A stretch of DNA of 49,515 nucleotides from a virus. This document shows, in pieces, positions 35,156-44,655 of the stretch. Where the stretch lies: IMG/VR virus record IMGVR_UViG_3300042988_000478, positions 1-49,515 of that record, one strand, 5' to 3'. The first letter of the stretch is position 1. Each line of letters starts with the position of its first letter. The position numbers and the translations under genes were made by a program. Below the pieces are notes generated by a model, which worked only from the letters and a program-made list of their open reading frames with translations, did no database searches and was not told the origin of the DNA.

Positions 35156-38100
35156 CTACCTCTGCTCTGGAAGAACAAACCTTGAGAATGAGTATCCAAC
35201 ACCAGCTGCATCAAGTTTAGCTTCAATCTGTTTGATGAGTTCTTTCTCCCGTCGTTGTTCCTCAACATCAAGGTTGAATGAGTATGGTTTATATCCTGTA
35301 AGGAATCCAATTATCTTGTATTGTTCGTCAACATCAACCGCCTCCATTTGTTTAAGAGAAGAGAATACTCTAGACAAACCAGGTAGATTCATAATAGCAT
35401 ACATTCTCTCTGGTCTAAGGGCAACAGAGTATTTATACTCAGTCCCGTCTGGTCTTTTACCTTTAACCTCTGAGAATCCGATAAAATCTTTAATAACATC
35501 TGGAGCACTATTAAATGCAGATGCGTTATCAATCTGGTCAATACTCTTCTCATGGAAGAATGAGTACCCTGACATAAGCTCTACTGGGTACTTAACCAAA
35601 GGAGATACACCGCCAAGAATACCAGTAGGAGTTGCTTGTGCAAAAGCTGCTTCAAGAGGTGTGCCAGCACTACCAAGAATAGTTACATCTTGCCCACGCT
35701 TTCTAAGAAGGATTTGCTGACCATCCTTAATCCAATCTGGCAACTTCTCTTTATCCTCTTCAGAGAGACTTGATGACGAGATAACATCTCCAATATTCTC
35801 AATAAACTTAACTTCTGCAGCAATACGTCCTGGGTCTTTAAGGAGAGTCTTTACTTGGAGTTCCATGTTCTTTCTTGCAAAGGTATAGAATGGTATTATC
35901 CGCTTCATAACTTTACGTTCAAAGTCTGTAATGTTTGAGTAATCAAATAGGAACTGCTTTGTTCTCTGTGCTGCAAGGCCAACATCTCCAACATTCTTCA
36001 TATTAGCAAGGAAATGAACCATACGTGCGTGATTCTCAACCATCTTACCCATCTCACCTCCAGTAGACATCAATAGGTTATCCATAAGATTCTTGCTACC
36101 GATAACCCTAGTTCTCTTTTCTGTAATAGGATTCTTAAATGAGATTCCTTTTTGAATCTTTCCACGTATTGTGTCAGGAGTATAGAGACCTTCGAACATG
36201 TCCTCCAGTGCTTCATTAGGAAGTTTATTGTAGTCGATTGCCCCAGTAATATTAGGTTGGAACGCAATTACATTCTCTTTCAATGTCGCTCTTAGTTCAG
36301 AGAAGTTCCACTTACGTCCAAATGCATCCTCAAAGACCTCCATTTGGTTTAGTTTCGCAAGTTGACCTTGTGCTTCAATAGCTTTCTTGTATAGGTCTGA
36401 ATTCTTTGGTGCGAACAACCCTTGACCAATAATATTCTCAAGACGTGTCGCTTGGTAGTTTTTGACAGTAAGAGCATTTGCGGCAACATGGTACTCTGGT
36501 CTCAATGCGTTAATACCAAGGTCTAGGTAGTTTAGAAAAACGTTTGAAATAGCATTTCTTCCATGGAAGGCTGGCCAGATAGATGTTACTGATGCCTTGA
36601 AGAAGTTTTGAATTGAATCATATGCCTTAAAGAATTCATCTGTTGGGTCTCCTTTAGCTACACCACCTACAAACTTCTCAGCATACTCTGCAAGCTTTGG
36701 GTGGAACACAATCTCTTCTCCTTTCTTTGATAGAATGTAGTTAGTAAGAGAACCACCAGTCTCTTTAAGTTCTGCAACATTAATAGCCCTCCATCCAGCA
36801 GGAGCTTCTGACGCTGGCTTACCAGCAATCTTTGCAAAGTCAGTAAGGAAGTCTCTTTGTACTGTAAAGTTAATTACATCAAAACTATTTCTTACAGCGC
36901 CAAGGATTGCACGCTCTTCAAACTTAACAGAACTATCTAACTTATTCACCTCATCAACGGTTGCACGAACACGTTTTATTTGTTCTCCTGTTAGACCATC
37001 AAGGAATACATCTTTATCAGTTGTCTTTTCGAGGACTTTTTTCTCGGTAACTTTACCAGCTTCATCCAACACATTAACCTCAAGTGTTTGTTTAGAACCC
37101 TTACCTTTGAACTCACCATAACCAAGGATTCTTTCGCCCGCTTCATCAATGAATGCAGAGAACCCAGCAGCTTTTTGTGAAGCAACTTTACCAGCAGTTT
37201 TTAATTGCTTTGGGAGAAACGGAATCTTAACTTGTTCTTTAACAAGAAGATGTGGAAAGTAGTTTGATTGTTCAGTAATAGGAACACCACGAGCTCTAAG
37301 TTCTTTTAGATTATGTTTAAGTTTTGATTTAACAAATCCTGCGGCATTAAGAACATCAGCAGGAATAACATTTTGGTCTGGTTCGATACCATTAAGAGAA
37401 TCCCATACGGCAGCAAGTCTTTGGTCAGCAGGACGTTTATCTGCTTCAATTGCTGCACGTATCAACTTCTCTTCAGTCTCAGTTATGTTCAATCCTTGGT
37501 ATAGATTCTCTGCTTGTGATAGGAGTTCATTCTTCTTTATTGTGGCAAGGTCTTTATATTTCCTTCTTAGAGTAGATATTTCTGCTGATTTAAAACCTGG
37601 TGCAATATAGTCTGGGTCAAATAGGCTGCTAACCTTGTCTCTTATCGGCATTGTTGCATGGTCAAGCCACGTCATTCCAGGAATAACTTGTTTAACCGCC
37701 TTTAGTCTTTGTCCAGAAAGAATTGACTTACTAAAGAACTTAATACCTCCTTTGTCTAAGAAGGTTTCCATAAGAGCAGGGTTGTTCTCAAGCAGATTAG
37801 AAACAGTGTTTAGAGTGAACTCAGTATCAAGCCTCTTACCAAGAGTTGCTTCAATCATTGCATCAGAAGTCTTTCTTGATATCTCCTTTAATTGTGAAGC
37901 AACTTGCACCTCATCAACCACGCCCCCGGCTTTTCTAATAGATGATGTTATCACATCTCTTTGTTGTTTCAAGAATTGGCTTCTAAGACCATTCTTTTGA
38001 GACTTCATTGCCTCTTTGAAATACTTAAATCCCTTCTCAGAAAGAACTGCATCTTCTCCAACTTCAATACCAAGTTTCTTAGCAACATTAGCTCCAGCTT

Positions 38101-38545
38101 TAATTCTTGGAAGTGCACGGACTCCCATAACTCCAGCAGACGCACCAAAAGTGACGTATGTTAATGGGTCAAGAAGAACATCAACAGCAAACCTTTTTGA
38201 AAACTCTCCTGTCTTTTGTATAAAAGTATCTGTCTCATCTTGTTCTCCAAACAAAACATCTGAAGGAGTAACATCATACTTCATTGCTTCGCCAATTGTG
38301 TAGTCTGAAGAAAGAGCCCCCGCTACAATATTTTGCGGCATTTGAATAACGTCAATGAATCCAGAAAAAGCATTCTTGAATCCATCACCAACAGTAGAGA
38401 ATATGGAACGTCTTGGATGTGTTAATTCCTCAGCAACCTCAGCGATAGCCCCACCCTCCAGCTTTGCTGCCGCCAAGAGTGTTTGTATTCTTTGTTTGCT
38501 TTCCTCCTCTTTCCTATTGGCTTGTACTACTGTACTTAAAGCCAT
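35156..38545 (-). CDS. Large internal-virion or ejection-type protein
   Basis: 1,129 residues, the longest gene and the last on the late strand. The N-terminus includes SIFSTVGDGFKNAFSGFIDV and hydrophobic helices near 125-165 (TYVTFGASAGVMGV). A region near 655-890 resembles large polyvalent phage proteins (FHGRNAISNVFLNYLDLGIN; MKRIIPFYTFARKNMELQV near 895). The protein is amphipathic and Gln/Ala-rich in parts, as expected of proteins that sit inside the head and form an ejection conduit. Assignment by size, position and weak similarity only. Confidence 0.55.
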   Translation of the reverse strand: MALSTVVQANRKEEESKQRIQTLLAAAKLEGGAIAEVAEELTHPRRSIFSTVGDGFKNAFSGFIDVIQMPQNIVAGALSSDYTIGEAMKYDVTPSDVLFGEQDETDTFIQKTGEFSKRFAVDVLLDPLTYVTFGASAGVMGVRALPRIKAGANVAKKLGIEVGEDAVLSEKGFKYFKEAMKSQKNGLRSQFLKQQRDVITSSIRKAGGVVDEVQVASQLKEISRKTSDAMIEATLGKRLDTEFTLNTVSNLLENNPALMETFLDKGGIKFFSKSILSGQRLKAVKQVIPGMTWLDHATMPIRDKVSSLFDPDYIAPGFKSAEISTLRRKYKDLATIKKNELLSQAENLYQGLNITETEEKLIRAAIEADKRPADQRLAAVWDSLNGIEPDQNVIPADVLNAAGFVKSKLKHNLKELRARGVPITEQSNYFPHLLVKEQVKIPFLPKQLKTAGKVASQKAAGFSAFIDEAGERILGYGEFKGKGSKQTLEVNVLDEAGKVTEKKVLEKTTDKDVFLDGLTGEQIKRVRATVDEVNKLDSSVKFEERAILGAVRNSFDVINFTVQRDFLTDFAKIAGKPASEAPAGWRAINVAELKETGGSLTNYILSKKGEEIVFHPKLAEYAEKFVGGVAKGDPTDEFFKAYDSIQNFFKASVTSIWPAFHGRNAISNVFLNYLDLGINALRPEYHVAANALTVKNYQATRLENIIGQGLFAPKNSDLYKKAIEAQGQLAKLNQMEVFEDAFGRKWNFSELRATLKENVIAFQPNITGAIDYNKLPNEALEDMFEGLYTPDTIRGKIQKGISFKNPITEKRTRVIGSKNLMDNLLMSTGGEMGKMVENHARMVHFLANMKNVGDVGLAAQRTKQFLFDYSNITDFERKVMKRIIPFYTFARKNMELQVKTLLKDPGRIAAEVKFIENIGDVISSSSLSEEDKEKLPDWIKDGQQILLRKRGQDVTILGSAGTPLEAAFAQATPTGILGGVSPLVKYPVELMSGYSFFHEKSIDQIDNASAFNSAPDVIKDFIGFSEVKGKRPDGTEYKYSVALRPERMYAIMNLPGLSRVFSSLKQMEAVDVDEQYKIIGFLTGYKPYSFNLDVEEQRREKELIKQIEAKLDAAGVGYSFSRFVLPEQR

Positions 38546-38549
38546 ATTT

Positions 38550-39704
38550 TTACTTGTTAAAACCTGCTAAGAAATTTGTGAAGGCATCAGTATCATTAAA
38601 GTCTTCAGCCCCATAAGTAAATTTAGTTCTACTTGGTTGACTCTTTTGTGTTGGTTTATTACTAAACAATGATTCAGATAACTTTTGTAATGCCCCCTTC
38701 TCTTTTGGGCGAGCCTTGATAGATGTTGCTATTTCAAGAACATCATCTGTATTGTAAACTTTAGGAGATTGAGATATCTTCTCCATGAACTCTGCCTCGT
38801 TTCTTGAAGATGCGGCTATTTGTTCAAGTTGCTTCTTATTGGTTGCACGCAACTGACTACGAGCATCCATAATACTTGCTCTCTGTTGACCATTAAGGTC
38901 GATTATCATTCCAGCGTCAACCTCTCCTGTGTCAATTTTTTCTGCAAGTAGGGCGGCAGTAAGTGCGTCAAATGGAGAATCTCCAGGGTCGCCTTGCATA
39001 GCTTTAGCGGCCTGAGCACGACTGTTCGCAATATCAGCACGAATCTGTTCAAGTTTAAGTTTCCTATCTTCAGTAGCAAGAGGAGCTGCCTTCGCAACAA
39101 CAGAGTCAATGGTGTCATTCTCACTGATAGGAAGACCAAACTCGAGAGCAATCTGACTAATAGCAGAACGTTCTGCAAAGTCTTGTGCCCTTTGCTGACG
39201 CTTTTCTTGCCGTACAGAAAGCCCAAAATTGCTCATAGACAAGAGATTTTGGAAAGCTTGTTGTTCTGCTTGTTGTTTGAATTGAAGAGCATTAAGTTGG
39301 AGTTCTGCTATCTTTGATGCAGCAGCAGCATTACCTTGAAGAATAAGCTCTTGCTTACGTTGCTCAAGGTCATTAACATTCTTATTTGTATCCTCATTAA
39401 TCTTTTTAAGTAGACCGACGTTGGTTGCGAAACCTCTCTGCTCTTCCATCCCGCCAGTAAATGCGTAGTTACCAGCCTGTCGAACATCTTGTATTTGCCT
39501 GTTGAAAGAAGACTCGGTTGCCCTGTTTGTAAGCTCAGTTGATTCCTTTACACCCTTAACAGCCCCTTTAATAACCTTCTCAATTTCACTTGATGCAGAT
39601 GATACTGCCCCAGATTGTCCAAGGAGCTTCTCTTGCATAGTTGTAATAAACGCATCAGCGTCTATTATCTCCTGTGTGTTAGTCTTTGGTTTTGTGTCTT
39701 CCAT
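38550..39704 (-). CDS. Coiled-coil virion protein
   Basis: 384 residues, rich in Gln, Ala, Lys and Ser, with long coiled-coil potential (about 30-240, for example NRQIQDVRQAGNYAFTGG and AAAASKIAELQLNALQFKQQ). The end is disordered (FSNKPTQKSQPSRTKFTYG). It lies between the 1,129-residue internal-type protein and the probable head-tail protein, as internal core proteins do. No family recognised. Confidence 0.6.
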   Translation of the reverse strand: MEDTKPKTNTQEIIDADAFITTMQEKLLGQSGAVSSASSEIEKVIKGAVKGVKESTELTNRATESSFNRQIQDVRQAGNYAFTGGMEEQRGFATNVGLLKKINEDTNKNVNDLEQRKQELILQGNAAAASKIAELQLNALQFKQQAEQQAFQNLLSMSNFGLSVRQEKRQQRAQDFAERSAISQIALEFGLPISENDTIDSVVAKAAPLATEDRKLKLEQIRADIANSRAQAAKAMQGDPGDSPFDALTAALLAEKIDTGEVDAGMIIDLNGQQRASIMDARSQLRATNKKQLEQIAASSRNEAEFMEKISQSPKVYNTDDVLEIATSIKARPKEKGALQKLSESLFSNKPTQKSQPSRTKFTYGAEDFNDTDAFTNFLAGFNK

Positions 39705-39706
39705 AA

Positions 39707-40966
39707 TTATCTTCGATTAAATCGTGCTCTTCGATTTGAAAAATTAACTCCTAATACTTTAAAACTCTTTTCCTCTCTTGCTTTACTTGATTCAAAATTC
39801 TTTCTGTATCTATCCAAAGCCTTAATTGCTTCAGCTTCCTCAGAGAGGGCTTCTTCCCTTAGTCTTAAGGTTCGGAAAGCTATAGCTGCTGCTTGGTGAG
39901 CTACTGCATATTTGTACTGGTCATAAACACCAGAAAAGAACGGGACATCGTTTGTCGCTGTGAAAGCATTTATATCAGCCCCCGCATTACTGGTTCCAAT
40001 AAATGCAGAGATATAGTGGAAAGTAAGCTTCTCTGGTCGTGCAATGTAGAGGTCATCTATTCTGTAGTCAGTATCATCACCTTGACTTGCCCCATAGTTA
40101 ATGTTGAATTGAAAGTATTGTATTGAATCAGAATCAGGTGTTCCTGTTGCTGTTGCGTCAGACCAATTAATCTTTATTGTGTTCCAACCATCAGATAATG
40201 AATTTCCATTAACATCAGTTGTTGCTGTTGCAGACCAATAGTTTGCAATAGTTGAAGGCGTTGCAGAAGCATCTGAACCCCAGTAGAAAGTTACAGAAGA
40301 TGTATAGGTATTATCTGGAATGTATACCTTAAAAATAAAAGAACCTAAATCTTCTAGTTCAGACAAGTCGTATACTGTATCCATTGGGTTGTATACAGTC
40401 GCCCTGTTATTCCCAGACTGAGATACATCAATATCAAAATTCAAAGAACCTGCGCCTTGTTTATATTCGACAGAGTCTGATGTTACGTTGGTTGCGTCCG
40501 AGTTCGTTGTGTCTGCTGTCCAAGTACCACCACCATCTGATGTTAGTGTATCAAATGTAGCTAGTTGATTACGACCATATTTTGTTGCATGGTTAATAAC
40601 CAGATATGAATCACCGTCATATCTATCAATAGCCCAAGATAAGGTTGGTTGTCCCTGCCCAATTTCTTCGGCAAGCTCTCGTGGTGACTTCCTTGTAAAT
40701 GATTGTTTATGGTCTAGTTCTGGTCGTCGCAAATCAGCACCAACTAAAAGGTCTGCAATAGAACTTGTTATTTTATATCGATATACACCATCGACAAAAT
40801 TAATATCGTATGTGTCAACCATGTGCTCATTACCAAGCTCCTCAAGAAGCCAAGCCATTGCTTCTGTTAGATATTGAAATCGTTCTGCTTGTGAAATTCT
40901 ATCGGTAGATGAATCTCCGATATATGAATCAAAGTTGGTTATTAGATTCGAAACTGTGACTGCCAT
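39707..40966 (-). CDS. Probable tail or head-tail protein with inserted beta-sandwich
   Basis: 419 residues. The N-terminus (MAVTVSNLITNFDSYIGDSS, then RISQAERFQYLTEAMAWLLEEL) resembles head-tail connector and tail tubular proteins. Residues about 150-300 (TSDGGGTWTADTTNSDATNV, SYWSATATTDVNGNSLSDGW) look like an inserted carbohydrate-binding beta-sandwich. The C-terminal part returns to helices (YAVAHQAAAIAFRTLRLREE). If correct, it is a connector bearing an added binding domain. Promoter-like TATAAT sits 11 nt before the ATG. Confidence 0.55.
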   Translation of the reverse strand: MAVTVSNLITNFDSYIGDSSTDRISQAERFQYLTEAMAWLLEELGNEHMVDTYDINFVDGVYRYKITSSIADLLVGADLRRPELDHKQSFTRKSPRELAEEIGQGQPTLSWAIDRYDGDSYLVINHATKYGRNQLATFDTLTSDGGGTWTADTTNSDATNVTSDSVEYKQGAGSLNFDIDVSQSGNNRATVYNPMDTVYDLSELEDLGSFIFKVYIPDNTYTSSVTFYWGSDASATPSTIANYWSATATTDVNGNSLSDGWNTIKINWSDATATGTPDSDSIQYFQFNINYGASQGDDTDYRIDDLYIARPEKLTFHYISAFIGTSNAGADINAFTATNDVPFFSGVYDQYKYAVAHQAAAIAFRTLRLREEALSEEAEAIKALDRYRKNFESSKAREEKSFKVLGVNFSNRRARFNRR

Positions 40967-41007
40967 AAGATATATATATTATACAATATTTAGATGTAAA
41001 ACACAAG

Positions 41008-42720
41008 CTATACAATACTAGAAGTGTGGGTATTTGTTGCTTCGTATGTAAGAACTCCAATAGATGGTAGAAAATCATCTGTTCCCATAACAAGAGAGGT
41101 GTCCCATTCTATCTCAATTTGTATAGCATTTACATATGATTTATTTATATCGATTGGAACGTATCCTTGTGCCGCCTCTTTTTTAGTCACAACCTTTGTC
41201 ATACTAGCAGTAGTTGATTGATTAAAGTAAATCTTAATCGTCGCAATTGTGGTAGAGTCGGAGGTTGTTCCTGGTGCACAATAGATAACAAGATTTTTTA
41301 TGTCAGACAAATAAGGTAGGTAGTATACTGGGCTGTATACATTTCCAATATTTGCTACAATAGGAAGGTCGGCAAAGTAGTCTTGTCCTGAAGCACCATT
41401 ACCGTCAGATAAGGTGCCTGTTGCATAGAAGAACCATCTCTTAATCTTTGCATTTGTTCCAGATTCTTTGTATGCAATATACAATGATGGGCGTTCGTCT
41501 GTTGTGTTCGCGGTTGTTGCATCAAATGAGTCCGCTCCTGCGTACAAAAGAACTGTTCCTCCACCAGAATCAAGTGTTGATGTTGTGTATTGTAGTAATC
41601 GGTAAATAACGCCACGGTTACCCTTAAAGTCATATCCATATACATACCCATCATCTCCAGCCCACACAGTAAGCCCCTCTGCAACAGTTAAACCATCATG
41701 CACAGATATCTTTGCGTTCTTTGGAAGCTCTCTTACTAATTCAAATTGATTTCCTGTGAATCTTCTAATTTGTGTAAGGTTATTAGCACCAATAGTCATG
41801 GCGTGGATTACACCATCAGTATGTACCCAAAGTCTTGATATCGCCTTAATACCAGGGATTCTTATGTAGTCACGCATTCTAACTGCCGTAGAAAGCCTAT
41901 CCCAGATGTAAACTCCACAGTATGGAATATCGAATATGTACTTGTTATTCTTTGTGTTATATAGTTGTTGGAAGCCAACATAGTTCAAACCAATGTACAT
42001 TAGGCCACGATTATCAACCGCATCAGAAATAGTAAAAAGAGAATCTGGGAATATAAGAACGTCCATTGTGGCAGTTCCATTTGTTCCACCAGTTGAGTTA
42101 CCGTCAATTTTATGAACAGCGTGGTCGTCAAAGATATACATAAAACCATTATCTGCAACCCGCATAAATGCTCCAAGCCCATCTGTGCTGTGAAGAGTCG
42201 TTCCCCCAGCGGCTGTCACTGATAACCAAGTTGTATCATCTGGATCAAAATCATTTTCTTCTGTTATGCCGACATCTGCTCCAGATATATAGAAAAGTTT
42301 CTTTTGTTCATTAACTAAATAAATTTCAAAATCTCTAATATCGTTTCCGTGGTCGCCAGAGTCTTCAAACTTAACAGCATCGAGTTCAGAATATGTGTAG
42401 GTTATAGTGCTATCAACAAAAGAGTAGTCCGCTGAGTAAATCTTATCGTCGGTGCTACCAAAACCCATAGTTCTGAAACCAGCCTCAATAAATCCACAAG
42501 TAAATGGCGTGGTTATTGTTGGAACAGTCATTGTTAGTAATGAGTTGTTTGATGGGGCAAGATACCCTTTGTACATTAAGGGGTTGTAGATTCCTTCCGC
42601 CATTTCTCCGTCACTTGCATCATATCGGAGATTTGGCTGAGAAGCTGTTCTGTGCCTATCTCCCCAAAACCTGTCTGTCAAACCAAGGTTTCCAGTGAGG
42701 TCTAATACTTTCTGTGCCAT
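41008..42720 (-). CDS. Beta-propeller-like tail protein (possible nozzle/tube)
   Basis: 570 residues, strongly beta, with recurring Gly-Asp turns (AGDDGYVYGYDFKGNRGVIY, DNGFMYIFDDHAVHKIDG, TDGVIHAMTIGANNLTQI) spaced roughly as blades of a propeller. Podovirus tail tube or nozzle proteins of this size are propeller-rich. Starts at ATG 42720 with TGGTATAAT just upstream. No catalytic motif visible. The family is not recognised with certainty. Confidence 0.6.
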   Translation of the reverse strand: MAQKVLDLTGNLGLTDRFWGDRHRTASQPNLRYDASDGEMAEGIYNPLMYKGYLAPSNNSLLTMTVPTITTPFTCGFIEAGFRTMGFGSTDDKIYSADYSFVDSTITYTYSELDAVKFEDSGDHGNDIRDFEIYLVNEQKKLFYISGADVGITEENDFDPDDTTWLSVTAAGGTTLHSTDGLGAFMRVADNGFMYIFDDHAVHKIDGNSTGGTNGTATMDVLIFPDSLFTISDAVDNRGLMYIGLNYVGFQQLYNTKNNKYIFDIPYCGVYIWDRLSTAVRMRDYIRIPGIKAISRLWVHTDGVIHAMTIGANNLTQIRRFTGNQFELVRELPKNAKISVHDGLTVAEGLTVWAGDDGYVYGYDFKGNRGVIYRLLQYTTSTLDSGGGTVLLYAGADSFDATTANTTDERPSLYIAYKESGTNAKIKRWFFYATGTLSDGNGASGQDYFADLPIVANIGNVYSPVYYLPYLSDIKNLVIYCAPGTTSDSTTIATIKIYFNQSTTASMTKVVTKKEAAQGYVPIDINKSYVNAIQIEIEWDTSLVMGTDDFLPSIGVLTYEATNTHTSSIV

Positions 42721-42728
42721 ATATAGTT

Positions 42729-42758
42729 ATTATACCACATTAATTTAATTTAGTCGAA
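42729..42758 (-). promoter_or_regulatory. Promoter with leaderless spacing (TTCGAC-18-TGGTATAAT)
   Basis: Reverse strand TTCGAC (42758-42753), then TATAAT (42734-42729) with extended TGG. Only 8 nt separate it from the ATG at 42720. Confidence 0.6.
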
Positions 42759-43534
42759 GTTCCGGCTTCATCTCTCCAGTATAAATCTCCAGCAGAGTCC
42801 ATGTAAAGCAAACCATTCTGCCCACCATTAGTGTCTCCACCTCCGAATCGTAGCCCACCAGTAGTACCAGCTAGAGTGTAGATTCTTCTCCAAGGGAACT
42901 GAGCCGAGCCTAAGTAGATTGGCATAAAAACTGTCCAATCAGCACCAGACTCTGAAGAAGACCATGTTCCTCCTGTTATTGTTAGTTGCGATGATGTATT
43001 AGAAGTTATTTCAAAGAAATCAAACTCTCCAGGAGCAGTTGTCACAATTACAAACGCACCAGCCAATTCATTGCTTGTCCAGTTAAATGTTGACTGAGAC
43101 ATAGTTGTTCCACCAGACGTAATTGACGCGTCAGAACCTGTATAAAAAGGGCCTCTGAATCCGTACATAAAAGTATCCAATCCATCAAATTGGTGTTCGA
43201 TTGATATTTGAGAATTGTTTGAACCATCTACTGGATTCAAATCATTCCCAACACTCCATGCCCCAATAAACCTATCAGAGTTTCTTTCTCCTGTACCGTA
43301 TGAAATCCCCTCTAAAATACTACATCCAGTCTTGATATAAGTACCCTCTGGAAGCTCCAAATTTGACCGTAGACGAACGGAATCATCATCACCTGTATGT
43401 CCATGCTTCTTAAAAACATCCTGCTGCCTATCAAGTTCTCTCTTAAGTTCTTTGTTCTCTTTTTCAAGGTCTTGAAGTTTTCTCTCCATGTCTTGGAAAG
43501 AGTTCTCTAGTTTTATTAATCTTTCCTGTTCCAT
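42740..43534 (-). CDS. Tail fibre or spike protein with coiled-coil base
   Basis: 264 residues. Residues 1-45 are a parallel coiled coil (RLIKLENSFQDMERKLQDLE) that should trimerise. The rest is Gly/Ser/Thr-rich beta, for example TGDDDSVRLRSNLELPEG and YGFRGPFYTGSDASITSGGT, ending GGQNGLLYMDSAGDLYWRDE. Typical small trimeric appendage. It lies between the holin and the large propeller-like gene. Confidence 0.7.
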   Translation of the reverse strand: MEQERLIKLENSFQDMERKLQDLEKENKELKRELDRQQDVFKKHGHTGDDDSVRLRSNLELPEGTYIKTGCSILEGISYGTGERNSDRFIGAWSVGNDLNPVDGSNNSQISIEHQFDGLDTFMYGFRGPFYTGSDASITSGGTTMSQSTFNWTSNELAGAFVIVTTAPGEFDFFEITSNTSSQLTITGGTWSSSESGADWTVFMPIYLGSAQFPWRRIYTLAGTTGGLRFGGGDTNGGQNGLLYMDSAGDLYWRDEAGTSTKLN

Positions 43535-43535
43535 A

Positions 43536-43991
43536 TTACTTCTTAAACATTGACTTTATAAAATCTTTAAATCCACCAAGGGTTGTCTTTAGTATAAATT
43601 TAACACCATCAAACTCCGGCTTATCTTCTCCTGTGTAGATTGAATATATGTTTCCAAGTATCGAGTAGAGCTCTGACGCAATAAGACCACCAAGGATTAC
43701 TTTTGCCCCAAGTAATAGATCAACCCCCATACCGTGTCCAGCCAATGTGACTAACCACGGCACAACAAACATGTGCCCCTTTTTAAGTAAGCCAAGAGAC
43801 AACCTCGAACTTGTCACACTTCGTCCACCAGATGTTACAAGGCTTCTTGTTATACCTGTTCCAACATCTAGAATAATAAACAATGCAAGGATTGAATAAC
43901 TTTCAATGGAAAGACCAATAATACAAGCAGGAATGTATCCAAGGGCTGTTAAACAATATGTTATTATTTTATTATTAATAAACCACTCCAT
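43536..43991 (-). CDS. Holin (phi29/toxin-secretion type)
   Basis: 151 residues with three or four hydrophobic segments (ITYCLTALGYIPACIIGLSI, SILALFIILDVGTGITRSLV, VVPWLVTLAGHGMGVDLLLG, KVILGGLIASELYSILGNIY). The pattern LDVGTGITRS followed by basic Gly/Ser residues, then ASELYSILGN near the end, matches the holin 4/1 family. It would make the lesion for murein-hydrolase release. Expressed late with tail genes. Confidence 0.8.
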   Translation of the reverse strand: MEWFINNKIITYCLTALGYIPACIIGLSIESYSILALFIILDVGTGITRSLVTSGGRSVTSSRLSLGLLKKGHMFVVPWLVTLAGHGMGVDLLLGAKVILGGLIASELYSILGNIYSIYTGEDKPEFDGVKFILKTTLGGFKDFIKSMFKK

Positions 43992-43992
43992 A

Positions 43993-44652
43993 TTATGATA
44001 TATTAAATACTCTTCTGTCTACCGCTGGTGCGAAGGCTGCCATGACAATACCAAGGTTTGCAGATGAACCAGGTGTAAAGGTCATTGAATATGAACCAGC
44101 TGGAGTTTTAGGGCCATTACTATCTCCAAGCATAACACTTGAATCGTTTGAACCATCTCCAATTACACCACGGCTAGTAACGCCTGTACCTGCGGCAATC
44201 GCTCCTGTTCCTCCTGTCTCTGCTCCACAACCAATAACCCATGCGTTATCAGAAAGTGTTGTTACTGAATCTGTAATAGATGTTGCTGTAGCAATAGACG
44301 AATCAGTCGCTTCTGGAGCCTGTTGTTTTACTCCTGTGTAGTATGAGGCAGCTGCTAATACGTTTGTTGGAGAACCAGAGGCTGTCACTGAAATAGATAT
44401 GTTGTTCGTACCAGTATCTGGATTTAAAATATAGTACAATCCAAGTCTTCGGTTAGATTCAACACTTTGCACCGTAGAGATAAGCGTCATGTTGTCGCCG
44501 TTGTGGGTTGGTGTGCTAATAGCACTTGCTCGAACACCGTAAACAGCTAAAACAAGCAAGGTATTTGACCCAGATATGTTTGGTGAGCTGAACGTTAAGT
44601 CACTCGCACCAAGATTACTTCCTGTTGTCGCTGCTCCAAATGCTATTGCCAT
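43993..44652 (-). CDS. Small beta-sandwich virion protein
   Basis: 219 residues, unusually rich in Ala, Ser, Thr, Gly and Asn with little charge (MAIAFGAATTGSNLGASDLT, TNNISISVTASGSPTNVLAA). It resembles Ig-like or immunoglobulin-type phage appendage proteins that bind surfaces. Starts 3 nt from the fibre stop. Role: tail or head decoration. Not recognised further. Confidence 0.6.
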   Translation of the reverse strand: MAIAFGAATTGSNLGASDLTFSSPNISGSNTLLVLAVYGVRASAISTPTHNGDNMTLISTVQSVESNRRLGLYYILNPDTGTNNISISVTASGSPTNVLAAASYYTGVKQQAPEATDSSIATATSITDSVTTLSDNAWVIGCGAETGGTGAIAAGTGVTSRGVIGDGSNDSSVMLGDSNGPKTPAGSYSMTFTPGSSANLGIVMAAFAPAVDRRVFNIS

Positions 44653-44655
44653 ATA

